From Aquipseudomonas alcaligenes_A (GTDB lineage Bacteria > Pseudomonadota > Gammaproteobacteria > Pseudomonadales > Pseudomonadaceae), in the NCBI GenBank assembly GCA_048595745.1, contig CP184361.1: a DNA stretch of 64,000 bases. One strand, given 5' to 3'. A model generated the notes under the pieces. That model was not told where the DNA came from. It saw only the letters and a program-made list of their open reading frames with translations, and ran no database searches. Positions within the stretch are counted from its first letter, which is position 1; each line of letters opens with the position of its first letter. Of the stretch, positions 1 through 8,898 are shown piece by piece. The position numbers were made by a program, and so were the translations under genes.

Positions 1-120
1 CGCAACGGCAACAAGGTGCTACTGATCGCCGAGAACCCGGAGTTCGCGCCTATCGAGGTGAATCTGGAAGAACAGGATCTGGTGATCGAAGGCCTGAGTG
101 TCGGCGTGATCCGCCGCTAA
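1..120 (+). CDS. lexA: LexA repressor, C-terminal end (partial)
   Basis: The window opens inside a plus-strand frame that ends in TAA at 118-120 and encodes the last 39 residues of LexA. The segment NPEFAPIEVN and the ending VIEGLSVGVIRR are, as I recall them, the C-terminus of Pseudomonas LexA. This part belongs to the S24-type self-cleavage and dimerisation domain; the DNA-binding domain and the catalytic Ser and Lys lie upstream of base 1. LexA represses the SOS regulon. sulA follows after 17 bases, the usual Pseudomonas arrangement, so the two are probably one SOS-inducible transcript driven by the lexA promoter outside the window. Confidence 0.93.
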   Translation, partial: RNGNKVLLIAENPEFAPIEVNLEEQDLVIEGLSVGVIRR

Positions 121-137
121 GTATCAAGGAGAGCTTC

Positions 138-605
138 ATGCAGTTCCCGCAGTCGCTGAATCGTTCGCAACTTCCGCTGTTTGAAGCTTTCCTCGGCACC
201 CACCTGCCGCTGCTCGACGAAGCCGTGCAGGCGCCCTGGCTCGACGAGCCGGAGCCCTTCAGTGAACTGCGCCTGTCCGGCTCGCTCGGCAACTGCCGCC
301 ACCTGCTCGGCCCGGTGCTGCGCGAGCTGAGTCTGAACCAGGACGCCCGCTGGCTGACCCTGGTCGCTCCGCCCGCCGCCATCACCAATGCCTGGCTACG
401 TAGTGCCGGCCTTAATCTCGATCGACTACTGGTATTGCAACCGCGCGCCGGCCAGGATGCTTTGGAGCTGGCTCGTGAGGCCTTACGCCTGGGCCGCAGC
501 CATACCGTGGTGAGCTGGATCAGCCTGCTGCCCGGCCAGCGAGCCAGCCTGAGCAGTGCCGCACGCCTGGGTAGCGCGCAAAGCCTGAATATCCGCCTGG
601 ATTGA
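138..605 (+). CDS. sulA: SOS cell-division inhibitor SulA
   Basis: This 155-residue protein matches the SulA family in length and has the RecA-like core typical of it, including WLTLVAPPAAITNAWLR near residues 73-89 and a conserved C-terminal stretch ending SLNIRLD. SulA binds FtsZ and blocks Z-ring assembly while DNA damage is repaired. A strong ribosome binding site (AAGGAG) lies just before the ATG. The gene is only 17 bases from the lexA stop and has no obvious promoter or LexA box of its own in that gap, so SOS control is likely inherited from lexA. Confidence 0.92.
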   Translation: MQFPQSLNRSQLPLFEAFLGTHLPLLDEAVQAPWLDEPEPFSELRLSGSLGNCRHLLGPVLRELSLNQDARWLTLVAPPAAITNAWLRSAGLNLDRLLVLQPRAGQDALELAREALRLGRSHTVVSWISLLPGQRASLSSAARLGSAQSLNIRLD

Positions 606-654
606 GGCGCTTCGGAGCAAGGCTGCATAGGGCCATGGGCGGCCCGTCAATCGA

Positions 655-888
655 TCAGTGCAGCACGCGCGGCTGCTCATCCTGCTCGATATCACCTTCG
701 GCAAGGCGACCGGCCATCTGCACGCCGACATTGAGCATGGCCTTGGCCACTTCGACATGATGGCCCTGCAGGAAGGCCTTGGCATCCGCCGAGAAGTCCA
801 GCGTCACCAGCACTTCTTCATCCTCGGCACGGCGCAGAATGATGCGCCCATCGGGCAGTTCGACGATTTCGAGGAAGGAAGTGGACAT
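655..888 (-). CDS. Small conserved hypothetical protein
   Basis: A 77-residue acidic protein, with SD AGGAGA upstream of the ATG. The N-terminus MSTSFLEIVELPDGRIILRR reads as a short beta sheet, followed by a predicted helix around residues 35-60. I see no catalytic motif or membrane segment. It sits between sulA and the DUF6586 gene, where P. aeruginosa has a conserved hypothetical gene of similar size (recalled as PA3009). Function unknown; the clean SD, the low-gap packing and the Pseudomonas-like position support a real gene. Confidence 0.8.
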   Translation of the reverse strand: MSTSFLEIVELPDGRIILRRAEDEEVLVTLDFSADAKAFLQGHHVEVAKAMLNVGVQMAGRLAEGDIEQDEQPRVLH

Positions 889-1054
889 GGTGCGGTTCTC
901 CTAGCGAGGTGCCAGTGTAACAGTACCCGCCCTCAGGCCCTAGCCCGGAAGGCGCAAACAGCCCCGGGGCAAGCCGCACTGCAGCTGCACTGATCGCCGA
1001 AGATATGCATTCCAGAGGCCGGCGTATCGCCATGCAAGCGACCCGCCGCGAATC

Positions 1055-1576
1055 TCAGCACTCGCTGAGCGACTCCCGGTAGCGCAATACCAGCTGCTTG
1101 AGTTGCTGGCGCCAGCTCTCCAGCTCGGCGTAGCCCAACTGCGGTGCCTCTTCTGGCTCCAGGCTGACCGTCTGGATCAGCGGCAGGGTCGGGTCCACCT
1201 TGGCCGTCTTCGGCGCCTGCGGCGGCAGGAACAGCGCGGCATGAGCAGCCAACAACTGCGCTAACCAACTCTCCGGCTGAGCCGCGATTTCCATCAGCTC
1301 GGCAAGCTCAGGCGTCGGTGAACGCTGCAGGACGTCCTGATTCAGCAGCAGCTCGACTCGAGGGGCACGGGCCTCGGCCAGCTTGTAGTAATCGGCTATC
1401 TCGTGGCACAGCGCCAATACGGCGCCATGCAGATGGAACAGCACGACCTCACGCTCGGCCTGCATCAGCGCCTGGGCATTCATGGCCTCGCCAGCCTCGG
1501 CTTTGCGCAGACTCTCCAACGCCAGGCCGGCGAAAAAGATCTTTTGGTTGGTACGGGTATAGGGCTCGTGAGCCAT
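1055..1576 (-). CDS. DUF6586 family protein
   Basis: A 173-residue, mostly helical protein with SD GAGGAG before the ATG. The N-terminal half (YTRTNQKIFFAGLALESLRK, then a helix with LFHLHGAVLALCHEIADYY) matches the Pseudomonas family now called DUF6586, always found next to topA. No catalytic motif, signal peptide or membrane helix is apparent. It lies directly downstream of topA in the same orientation, with a 71-base gap that holds one hairpin. Function unknown. Confidence 0.85.
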   Translation of the reverse strand: MAHEPYTRTNQKIFFAGLALESLRKAEAGEAMNAQALMQAEREVVLFHLHGAVLALCHEIADYYKLAEARAPRVELLLNQDVLQRSPTPELAELMEIAAQPESWLAQLLAAHAALFLPPQAPKTAKVDPTLPLIQTVSLEPEEAPQLGYAELESWRQQLKQLVLRYRESLSEC

Positions 1577-1608
1577 GGCCTACTCCTCGACTGCGAGAGC
1601 GGAACATG

Positions 1609-1628
1609 CCGGGTGCATCAGCACCCGG
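1609..1628 (-). terminator. Hairpin between topA and the DUF6586 gene
   Basis: A perfect 8-bp stem (CCGGGTGC at 1609-1616, GCACCCGG at 1621-1628) with an ATCA loop lies 19 bases after the topA stop. It has no U-tract on the minus strand, so it may be a weak terminator, an RNA-stabilising hairpin or nothing functional. Confidence 0.35.
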
Positions 1629-1647
1629 TATCAGAGGGCAACAGAGA

Positions 1648-4257
1648 TCAGCGCTTGTCTTCGATCTTCCACTTGCCACCATCGAAGAAGGCGCGCCAGC
1701 CGGTGGGCTTGCCGTCCACTTCGCTCTGCACATACTGCTCCTTGGTCTTGCGGCTGTAGCGGATCACTGCCGGACGGCCATCGGGATCCTTGGCTGGAGC
1801 AGCCAGCAGGAAGTGATACTTGGGATCGATCTCGTCCTTGTGCGGAATCAGCTCCAGCACCAGCGGCGCACGGGTCTCACGGTTCTTCGGGAAGCCACTG
1901 GCGGCGAGGAACAGGCCGGATGCCCCGTCACGCAGCACGTAGGTGTCGTCGACCTTCTCGCACTTGAGTTCCGGCATCGGCACCGCATCCATTTTCGGCG
2001 GTGCCGCCTCGCCATTCTTCAGCAGCTTGCGGGTGTTCTTGCAGCTGGCATTGGTGCAACCGAAGAACTTGCCGAAGCGCCCGGTCTTCAGCTGCATCTC
2101 GCTGCCGCACTTGTCGCACTCCAGGCTCGGACCTTCGTAGCCCTTGATGCGGTACTGACCCTGCTCGATCTCATAACCGGCACAATCCGGGTTGTTGCCG
2201 CAGATATGCAGCTTGCGGGTCTCGTCCAGCAGGTAGGCATCCATCGCGGTGGCACAGATCGGGCAGCGGTGCTTGCCCAGCAGTACGCGGGACTCGGACT
2301 CGCCCTCGTCATCCGCAGCGATCTCATCGCCCGGGATCAGGTTGAGGGTGGCCTTGCAGCGCTCCTTGGGCGGCAGCGCATAGCCGGAGCAGCCGAGGAA
2401 AACACCAGTGGAGGCGGTACGGATCATCATCGGCCGGCCGCATTCGCGGCAGGCGATATCGGTCGGAGTCGGCTGGTTGGCACGCATGCCCTTGTCCGCC
2501 GTCTCGGCCACTTCGAGCTTCTTCCTGAAGTCGCCATAGAACTCGTCGAGCAGGTGCTTCCAGTCGCGCTCGCCCTGGGCCACATCGTCCAGATGCTCTT
2601 CCATGGCGGCGGTGAAGCCGTAGTCCATCAGGTTGGCGAAGCTTTCGTCGAGGCGCTCGGTGACGATGTCACCCATCTTCTCGGCATAGAAGCGACGGTT
2701 GTGTACGGTGACGTAGCCGCGCTCCTGAATGGTGGAAATGATCGCCGCATAGGTGGACGGACGGCCGATGCCGCGCTTTTCCAGCTCCTTGACCAGGCTG
2801 GCCTCGGAGAAGCGCGCCGGCGGCTTGGTGAAGTGCTGGCTGGGGTCGAGCTTGAGCAGCTTGAGCGCCTCGCCTTCCTTCATCTCCGGCAGTACGTCGT
2901 CCTCGCCTGGCTTGCTCTGTTGCGGCAGCACGCGGGTGTAGCCGTCGAACTTGAGGATGCGGCCCTTGGCACGCAGTTCAAAGCCACTGGCCGCCACACT
3001 GACGCTGGTGGACAGGTATTCGGCCGGCGGCATCTGGCAGGCCACGAACTGGCGCCAGATCAGCTCGTACAGGCGCTCGGCGTCACGCTCCATGCCGGAC
3101 AGCTGGGTCGGGCGCAGATTGACGTCGGACGGGCGAATCGCCTCGTGCGCTTCCTGGGCGCCCTCCTTGCTGGAGTAAAGGTTCGGCTTGGCCGGCAGGT
3201 ATTTCTGGCCGAACTCGTTGTCGATGAAACCGCGCACCATCTCGATGGCATCGGCCGACAGGTTGGTCGAGTCGGTACGCATATAGGTGATGTAGCCCGC
3301 CTCATAGAGACGCTGGGCCATCATCATGGTCTTCTTCACCCCGAAGCCGAGTCGGTTGCTCGCCGCCTGCTGCAGGGTGGAGGTAATGAACGGCGCGGAC
3401 GGCTTGCTCGAGGTCGGCTTGTCCTCGCGCTTGACCACGCTGTAGCTGGAGGCCTTGAGCTTTTCCAGCGCCGCCATGGCCTGGGCCTCATTCAGCGGCT
3501 TGAAGGCCTCGCCGTTCTCGCGGACCACCTCGAAGCGCACCTTGTCGCTCTTGGCGGTGCCCAGATCGGCGTGCACTTCCCAGTATTCTTCCGGGACGAA
3601 GGCACGGATTTCCTTTTCACGCGCCACCACCAGCTTCACCGCCACCGACTGCACGCGACCGGCGGAGAGGCCACGGGCGATCTTGGCCCACAGCAGCGGC
3701 GAGACCATGTAGCCCACCACGCGATCGAGGAAGCGGCGTGCCTGCTGCGCGTTGACGCGGTTGATGTCCAGTTCGCCGGGCTGGGAGAAGGCCTCCTGGA
3801 TGGCCTTCTTGGTGATCTCGTTGAACACCACGCGCTTGTAGCGGCTATCGTCGCCGCCGATGGCCTCGCGCAGGTGCCAGGCGATGGCCTCCCCTTCGCG
3901 GTCCAAGTCGGTTGCGAGGTAGATGGTGTCGGCATCCTTGGCCAGTCGGCGCAATTCCTCGATCACCTTCTCCTTGCCGGGCAGGATCTCGTACTTGGCT
4001 TTCCAGCCATGCTCGGGATCAACGCCCATGCGCGCGAACAGCTGACGCTTGGCCTTCTCCTTGGGCGACAGGGCCGGCGCCTCGGCAGCCGCGGCCTTGC
4101 CGCGCTTGGCCGGCTCCTTGCTGGCACTGGCGGAACCGCTGGTGGGCAGGTCACGAATATGGCCGATGCTCGACTTCACCACAAACTGGTTGCCCAGGTA
4201 CTTGTTGATGGTCTTGGCCTTGGCCGGGGATTCCACGATGACCAGCGATTTGCCCAT
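1648..4257 (-). CDS. topA: DNA topoisomerase I
   Basis: An 869-residue type IA topoisomerase, which relaxes negative supercoils by cutting one strand. The Toprim domain at residues 1-150 carries the catalytic Glu9 (VIVESPAK) and the DLDRE acidic motif at 117-121. The active-site tyrosine is Tyr325 in YITYMRTDS. Toward the C-terminus there are three four-cysteine zinc ribbons (starting CRECG, CPICA and CDKCG), then a lysine-rich tail that continues to the stop, as in Pseudomonas TopA. An insertion rich in Ala and Lys (about residues 42-70, within Toprim) is typical of pseudomonads. Start ATG at 4257 gives the standard N-terminus MGKSLVIVESPAKAKTI. The neighbouring genes keep the usual Pseudomonas order. 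Confidence 0.97.
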   Translation of the reverse strand: MGKSLVIVESPAKAKTINKYLGNQFVVKSSIGHIRDLPTSGSASASKEPAKRGKAAAAEAPALSPKEKAKRQLFARMGVDPEHGWKAKYEILPGKEKVIEELRRLAKDADTIYLATDLDREGEAIAWHLREAIGGDDSRYKRVVFNEITKKAIQEAFSQPGELDINRVNAQQARRFLDRVVGYMVSPLLWAKIARGLSAGRVQSVAVKLVVAREKEIRAFVPEEYWEVHADLGTAKSDKVRFEVVRENGEAFKPLNEAQAMAALEKLKASSYSVVKREDKPTSSKPSAPFITSTLQQAASNRLGFGVKKTMMMAQRLYEAGYITYMRTDSTNLSADAIEMVRGFIDNEFGQKYLPAKPNLYSSKEGAQEAHEAIRPSDVNLRPTQLSGMERDAERLYELIWRQFVACQMPPAEYLSTSVSVAASGFELRAKGRILKFDGYTRVLPQQSKPGEDDVLPEMKEGEALKLLKLDPSQHFTKPPARFSEASLVKELEKRGIGRPSTYAAIISTIQERGYVTVHNRRFYAEKMGDIVTERLDESFANLMDYGFTAAMEEHLDDVAQGERDWKHLLDEFYGDFRKKLEVAETADKGMRANQPTPTDIACRECGRPMMIRTASTGVFLGCSGYALPPKERCKATLNLIPGDEIAADDEGESESRVLLGKHRCPICATAMDAYLLDETRKLHICGNNPDCAGYEIEQGQYRIKGYEGPSLECDKCGSEMQLKTGRFGKFFGCTNASCKNTRKLLKNGEAAPPKMDAVPMPELKCEKVDDTYVLRDGASGLFLAASGFPKNRETRAPLVLELIPHKDEIDPKYHFLLAAPAKDPDGRPAVIRYSRKTKEQYVQSEVDGKPTGWRAFFDGGKWKIEDKR

Positions 4258-4347
4258 GGACTGGAGAATTCCTGAATACGAAAAAGAAAGAATAAGCGGC
4301 GGGAGCCTATCAAGGCACCGCTATATATAGTGGCTGTCGAGTTGCGG

Positions 4348-4602
4348 TCAAGCGTGATTCCCGGCAGCCCCCTGCCCGATCACCGCCGGTTCGGCCTCGA
4401 TCAGAGCAAAGCGCGGCACCGTCTCGCCGTCCAGTTCGACCGTGCCACAGAACATCTCGAGCGGCCGCACCCACAGGCCGAAATCACCATAAAGTGCCTG
4501 ATAGACCACCAGCCACTCTTCGCTTTCCGAATGGCGCGCGGTACCGAACACGCGGTACTGCGGCCCCTTGTAGTGGCGGTAGAGGCCAGGTTGCAGTTGC
4601 AT
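4348..4602 (-). CDS. DUF1653 domain protein
   Basis: An 84-residue protein starting MQLQPGLYRHYKG, with SD AGGAGA at the right distance from ATG 4602; upstream in-frame codons lack a better site. The pattern GLYRHYKGPQYRV, then a second strand with EEWLVVYQALYGDFGLWVRP, is the signature of DUF1653, a small beta-barrel fold found widely in bacteria. The biochemical role of the family is not established. The gene lies between topA and fadA and is separated from fadA by a strong terminator, so it is probably transcribed on its own or with topA. Confidence 0.88.
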   Translation of the reverse strand: MQLQPGLYRHYKGPQYRVFGTARHSESEEWLVVYQALYGDFGLWVRPLEMFCGTVELDGETVPRFALIEAEPAVIGQGAAGNHA

Positions 4603-4614
4603 GGGAGTTCTCCT

Positions 4615-4646
4615 GAAAAACAAAAACCGGGGCACAAGGCCCCGGT
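4615..4646 (-). terminator. Rho-independent terminator of fadBA
   Basis: A perfect 8-bp stem (ACCGGGGC at 4626-4633 with GCCCCGGT at 4639-4646) and a 5-base loop lies 18 bases after the fadA stop. On the minus strand it is followed by a T-rich run (positions 4625 down to 4615). This is a textbook intrinsic terminator. Confidence 0.9.
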
Positions 4647-4664
4647 CTTCGCATCGACTAACGC

Positions 4665-5840
4665 TTAGACGCGTTCGAAGATGGTGGTGATGCCCTGGCC
4701 GAGACCCACGCACATGGTGGACACGCCCAGAGTACCGCCGTTCTGCTTCATCACGTTCAGCAGGGTGCCGGAGATACGCGCACCGGAGCAGCCGAACGGG
4801 TGACCCAGAGCAATGGCGCCACCATGCAGGTTGACCTTCTGCTCCATCTTGTCGAGGAGTTTCAGGTCCTTCAGCACCGGCAGGGCCTGAGCGGCGAAGG
4901 CTTCGTTGAGCTCGACGTGATCGATATCGTCCATGGTCAGGCCGGCACGCTTAAGTGCCTTCTGAGTGGACGGTACCGGGCCGTAGCCCATGATGGCCGG
5001 ATCGACACCGGCAACGGCCATGGCGCGAACCACGGCCATCGGCTGGATGCCCAGGTCCTGAGCGCGCTGGGCGCTCATGACGATCATGCAGGAAGCGCCG
5101 TCGGTGATCTGCGAGGAAGTACCCGCGGTCACGGTGCCGCCTTTCGGGTTGAACGCCGGCTTCAGGGCCGCCAGGCTTTCCAGGGTGGTCTCCGGACGAA
5201 TGGTTTCGTCGAAGTCGAACACCTTCAGGAAGCCGTTCTCGTCGTAGCCTTGCATCGGGATGATTTCATCCTTGAACTTGCCTTCGACGGTGGCCTTGTG
5301 CGCCAGACGGTGAGAACGCTCACCGAAGGCATCCTGCTGCTCGCGGCTGATGCCGTGCATCTTGCCCAGCATCTCGGCGGTCAGACCCATCATGCCCGAC
5401 GCCTTGGCAGCGTACAGGGACAGGTGCGGGTTCGGATCGACGCCATGCATCATGCCAACGTGGCCCATGTGCTCCACACCGCCGACGACGAAGACGTCGC
5501 CGTTGCCGGTCTGGATGGCCTGCACAGCAGTGTGCAGGGCGCTCATGGAGGAACCGCACAGACGGCTGACGGTCTGGCCGGCACTGGTGTGCGGGATCTG
5601 GGTCATCAGCGACGCCATGCGCGCGATGTTCCAGCCCTGCTCCAGGGTCTGGTTGACGCAACCCCAGATCACGTCTTCGACTTCAGCCGGGTCCAGCTTG
5701 GTGTTACGCGCCAGGACGCCGCTGATCAGGTGTGCCGACATGGTCTCGGCACGGGTGTTGCGGTGCATGCCGCCCTTGGAACGACCCATCGGGGTACGAC
5801 CGAAGTCGACAATGACTGCGTCTCTCGGATTCAGGCTCAT
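4665..5840 (-). CDS. fadA: 3-ketoacyl-CoA thiolase (beta subunit of fatty oxidation complex)
   Basis: A 391-residue thiolase that cleaves 3-ketoacyl-CoA with CoA to give acetyl-CoA and a shortened acyl-CoA, the last step of beta-oxidation. The acyl-accepting cysteine is Cys95 in SRLCGSSMSAL, the catalytic His is in the GHPFG motif, and the second catalytic cysteine is Cys377 in CVGLGQG. Length equals that of Pseudomonas FadA. It lies 30 bases downstream of fadB, so the two subunits of the alpha2-beta2 complex are made from one transcript. Confidence 0.97.
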   Translation of the reverse strand: MSLNPRDAVIVDFGRTPMGRSKGGMHRNTRAETMSAHLISGVLARNTKLDPAEVEDVIWGCVNQTLEQGWNIARMASLMTQIPHTSAGQTVSRLCGSSMSALHTAVQAIQTGNGDVFVVGGVEHMGHVGMMHGVDPNPHLSLYAAKASGMMGLTAEMLGKMHGISREQQDAFGERSHRLAHKATVEGKFKDEIIPMQGYDENGFLKVFDFDETIRPETTLESLAALKPAFNPKGGTVTAGTSSQITDGASCMIVMSAQRAQDLGIQPMAVVRAMAVAGVDPAIMGYGPVPSTQKALKRAGLTMDDIDHVELNEAFAAQALPVLKDLKLLDKMEQKVNLHGGAIALGHPFGCSGARISGTLLNVMKQNGGTLGVSTMCVGLGQGITTIFERV

Positions 5841-5870
5841 ATTTCTACTCTCGCTCTGTTCGCTGCGCGA

Positions 5871-8018
5871 TTAACCGAAGAACTTCTGGCCCTTGGCGGC
5901 CATTTCACGAAGCTTGGCGGTCGGGTGGTACAGGGCGCCCAGCTCGGCGTACTTGTCGGCCAGGGCGACGAACTCGGCCACACCGATGGAATCGATGTAA
6001 CGCAGAGCACCACCGCGGAAGGGAGGGAAGCCGATACCGTAGATCAGGCCCATGTCGGCCTCAGCTGCGGTTTCGACGATGCCGTCTTCCAGGCAACGAA
6101 CGGTTTCCAGGCACAGCGGGATCATCATGAAGTTGATGATGTCTTCGTCGGTCAGCTCACGCTGCTCGACGACGATCGACTTCAGCAGCTCGTAGGCGGC
6201 CGGGTCGGAGACTTTCTTCGGCTTGCCGCGCTTGTCGGTCTCGTAGGCGTAGAAGCCCTTGCCGTTCTTCTGGCCCAGGCGGTTGGCTTCGTACATCACG
6301 TCGACGGCGGTCTTGCCTTCAACGCCCATACGATCCGGGAAGCCTTCGGCCATCACGTCACGGCCATGGTGACCGGTGTCGATACCAACCACGTCGGACA
6401 GGTAGGCCGGACCCATGGGCCAGCCGAACTTCTCCATGACCTTGTCGATGCGCACGAAGTCGACACCGAAGCCCAGCAGCTTGGAGAAGCCGCCGAAGTA
6501 CGGGAACAGCACGCGGTTGACCAGGAAGCCGGGGCAGTCGTTGACCACGATCGGGTTCTTGCCCATCTTCTTGGCGTAGGCCACGGTGGTGGCAACGGCC
6601 ACGTCGCTGGACTTCTCACCACGGATGACCTCAACCAGCGGCATCATGTGTACCGGGTTGAAGAAGTGCATGCCGACGAAGTTTTCCGGACGCTTGAGGG
6701 CCTTGGCCAGCAGGTTGATCGAGATGGTGGAGGTGTTGGAAGCCAGGACGGCATCTTCCTTCACCACGCCTTCCACCTCGGCCAGCACGATCTGCTTGAC
6801 CTTCGGGTTCTCGACCACGGCTTCGACCACGATGTCGACGGCACCGAAGTCGCCGTAGGACATGGTCGGGCGAATGGCGTTCAGCGCCTCGGCCATCTTG
6901 GCCGGAGCCATGCGGCCTTTCTCGACGCGCTTGCCGAGCAGCTTGGAAGCCTCGTTCAGACCCATCTGGATACCCTCTTCGCGGATATCCTTCATCAGGA
7001 TCGGAGTGCCTTTGGAGGCCGACTGGTAGGCGATACCGCCACCCATGATGCCGGCGCCGAGTACGGCGGCCAGTTTCACGTCGCGGGCGATCTCGTCGTG
7101 CTGCTTGGCCTTCTTCTTCAGTTCCTGGTCATTCAGGAACAGACCGATCAGGCTTTCGGCAACGGAGGTTTTGGCCAGCTTGACGAAGCCGGCGGCTTCG
7201 ACTTCCAGGGCCTTGTCGCGACCGAAGTTGGCAGCTTTCTGGATGGTCTTGATGGCCTCGACCGGAGCCGGGTAGTTCGGGCCGACCTGGCCAGCGACGA
7301 AACCTTTGGCGGTTTCGAAGGCCATCATCTGCTCGATGGCGTTGAGCTTGATCTTTTCCAGCTTGGGCTGACGCTTGGCCTTGTAGTCCAGCTCGCCGGA
7401 GATGGCGCGCTTGACCAGGTCCAGAGCGGCGGCGTGGAGCTTGTCGGCGGCAACCACGGCATCGACGGCACCCACTTTCAGGGCGTCGGCGGCCTTGTTT
7501 TCCTTGCCGGAAGCAATCCACTCGATGGCGTTGTCGGTACCGATCACGCGCGGCAGGCGCACGGTGCCGCCGAAGCCCGGGTAGATGCCCAGCTTGACTT
7601 CCGGCAGGCCGATCTTGGCGCTCTCGGCGGCGACACGATAGTCACCGGCCAGGCACATCTCGAAACCGCCGCCCAGGGCGATGCCGTTGATGGCGATAAC
7701 GGTCGGAACGGCCAGGTCTTCGAAATCGCTGAAGATCTTGTTGGCTTCGAGGTTGCCGGCCACCAGCTCTTCGTCGGGCAGCTTGAAGTTGTCGACGAAT
7801 TCGGTGATGTCGGCGCCGACGATGAACACGTCTTTGCCGCTGGTGACGATTACGCCCTTGATCGAACCGTCGGCCTTGATGGCATCCACGGACTGACGCA
7901 GCTCGGTCAGGGTGAGACGGTTGAACTTGTTAACGGACTCACCCTTGAGGTCGAAATTCAATTCGACGATGCCGCCCTCAAGAGCCTTAACCGTGATGGC
8001 TTTACCTTCGTAAATCAT
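5871..8018 (-). CDS. fadB: Fatty oxidation complex alpha subunit (enoyl-CoA hydratase / 3-hydroxyacyl-CoA dehydrogenase)
   Basis: A 715-residue multifunctional enzyme. Residues 1 to about 190 form the crotonase domain (oxyanion loops IALGGGFEMCLAG and KLGIYPGFGGT); from about 310 there is the NAD-binding fold with GAGIMGGGIAYQS, and the dehydrogenase catalytic His is in MHFFNPVHMMPLVEV. I start it at ATG 8018 (MIYEGKAITVKALE), which has SD GGAGA and gives the exact length of P. aeruginosa FadB; the frame stays open 16 codons further upstream without a better start. It is the first gene of the fadBA operon. Confidence 0.97.
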   Translation of the reverse strand: MIYEGKAITVKALEGGIVELNFDLKGESVNKFNRLTLTELRQSVDAIKADGSIKGVIVTSGKDVFIVGADITEFVDNFKLPDEELVAGNLEANKIFSDFEDLAVPTVIAINGIALGGGFEMCLAGDYRVAAESAKIGLPEVKLGIYPGFGGTVRLPRVIGTDNAIEWIASGKENKAADALKVGAVDAVVAADKLHAAALDLVKRAISGELDYKAKRQPKLEKIKLNAIEQMMAFETAKGFVAGQVGPNYPAPVEAIKTIQKAANFGRDKALEVEAAGFVKLAKTSVAESLIGLFLNDQELKKKAKQHDEIARDVKLAAVLGAGIMGGGIAYQSASKGTPILMKDIREEGIQMGLNEASKLLGKRVEKGRMAPAKMAEALNAIRPTMSYGDFGAVDIVVEAVVENPKVKQIVLAEVEGVVKEDAVLASNTSTISINLLAKALKRPENFVGMHFFNPVHMMPLVEVIRGEKSSDVAVATTVAYAKKMGKNPIVVNDCPGFLVNRVLFPYFGGFSKLLGFGVDFVRIDKVMEKFGWPMGPAYLSDVVGIDTGHHGRDVMAEGFPDRMGVEGKTAVDVMYEANRLGQKNGKGFYAYETDKRGKPKKVSDPAAYELLKSIVVEQRELTDEDIINFMMIPLCLETVRCLEDGIVETAAEADMGLIYGIGFPPFRGGALRYIDSIGVAEFVALADKYAELGALYHPTAKLREMAAKGQKFFG

Positions 8019-8373
8019 CAACTGATCTCCACGGTATGGAAGCTGAACTGTACACATCGGAGCCAACCGGCCGGGGCCGCTCTAGGCATAGAGCCGTCGA
8101 GCATAGTCCCAATCGATCCGACACACCCGCCGACGCGATAATCGGGCTGTAAAGGCGCTGCCATAGGGGCAGACCGCTCAATTCATACGCCCGTTTGATT
8201 TGGGTGGGCGTACATTCAGTGAAAACCCGGCAATTGTCAATTGCCCGTCGCAGAAGCCCCGAATGAGTGCAGAGCCACTCGATGACCAGAAGTTGCCGCC
8301 GGGTCACGCATGGTCGTTCAAGCCCTCTGGCACCAGCATTCAGCAGTTGAATAATGACAATAAGCAAATGCCA
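8019..8373. other. Intergenic region, fadBA promoter region
   Basis: This 355-base stretch separates fadB from the next minus-strand gene. It is less GC-rich than its neighbours and contains the PsrA-like box. An open minus-strand frame runs through it (8367 into fadB), but it lacks an SD and recognisable protein character, so I treat the stretch as the fadBA promoter and leader. Confidence 0.6.
8184..8197 (-). promoter_or_regulatory. PsrA-like operator upstream of fadBA
   Basis: On the minus strand the sequence reads CAAAC-GGGC-GTATG, one mismatch from the palindromic PsrA consensus [C/G]AAAC-N4-GTTT[G/C]. PsrA represses fatty-acid beta-oxidation genes, including fadBA, in Pseudomonas and is released by long-chain fatty acids. 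The site lies 166 bp before the fadB start. A 7-bp inverted repeat (TACGCCC at 8186-8192 with GGGCGTA at 8206-8212) overlaps it. Confidence 0.55.
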
Positions 8374-8811
8374 TCAGGCCAGTTGCGCCAGCAATGCCGC
8401 TACCACCCGTAGCTCCTCTTCGCCACCGCGCTCGCCCCAGAACAGGGAGATCATCTGCGGGTTGGCCTCGACCTTGTAGACATCCGCCGGCAAGGCCTGC
8501 AGCCGCTCCAGCATGACCGCATCGGTACAGGGCTCGCGCCACTGGTTGCACCACTGCCCCGGCGCGACCTGCCAGTAGCTCCAGCTGTCACTGCGCCCTG
8601 CGCGGCGCCCCCGGTGATACTGGGCACAGCGCTCCGGCGGCTGTTTCTCCAGCCAGTGCGGCCACTGCTGCTGCCCCAGCTGCATGCCAAGCCCCAGGCG
8701 CCGCGCGGCCAGGCGCAATTCCATCTGCCCGCGCTGCTGCGGCGAGGGGCGCAGCCACACCAGCGGACTGAGGGCCGCACCGACGAGCAAAAGCACTATC
8801 CACCAGGTCAT
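8374..8811 (-). CDS. Conserved hypothetical protein with N-terminal membrane anchor
   Basis: A 145-residue protein. Residues 2-20 (TWWIVLLLVGAALSPLVWL) form one hydrophobic helix, likely an uncleaved anchor; the rest is soluble and rich in Trp, Gln and Arg, with Cys at two places. SD GAGAGAG precedes the ATG. It is divergent from the UspA gene and sits where P. aeruginosa has a hypothetical gene of the same type (recalled as PA3016). No family assigned; topology suggests the soluble part faces the cytoplasm because positively charged residues follow the helix. Confidence 0.8.
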   Translation of the reverse strand: MTWWIVLLLVGAALSPLVWLRPSPQQRGQMELRLAARRLGLGMQLGQQQWPHWLEKQPPERCAQYHRGRRAGRSDSWSYWQVAPGQWCNQWREPCTDAVMLERLQALPADVYKVEANPQMISLFWGERGGEEELRVVAALLAQLA

Positions 8812-8898
8812 ATCTCTCTCTTGTTACTGCTAGGGTCTGTGTTATGAAGGAAGCAGAACTTACTGCAAGCATGCCCACTGGAGTGGAGGAAATTCATC

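Noticed and set aside
1318..4275. A 985-codon open frame on the plus strand opposite topA
   Set aside because: It mirrors the topA codons in a GC-rich gene, has no SD or recognisable domain, and topA itself is complete with all motifs.
4800..8141. An 1113-codon plus-strand frame opposite fadA and fadB
   Set aside because: A shadow of GC-rich coding DNA on the other strand; it crosses two real genes, and its composition (His, Asp, Gln-rich runs) is artefactual.
8002..8367. A 121-codon minus-strand frame upstream of fadB
   Set aside because: It runs into fadB, has no SD, and the stretch carries a PsrA-like box, so promoter DNA is more likely.
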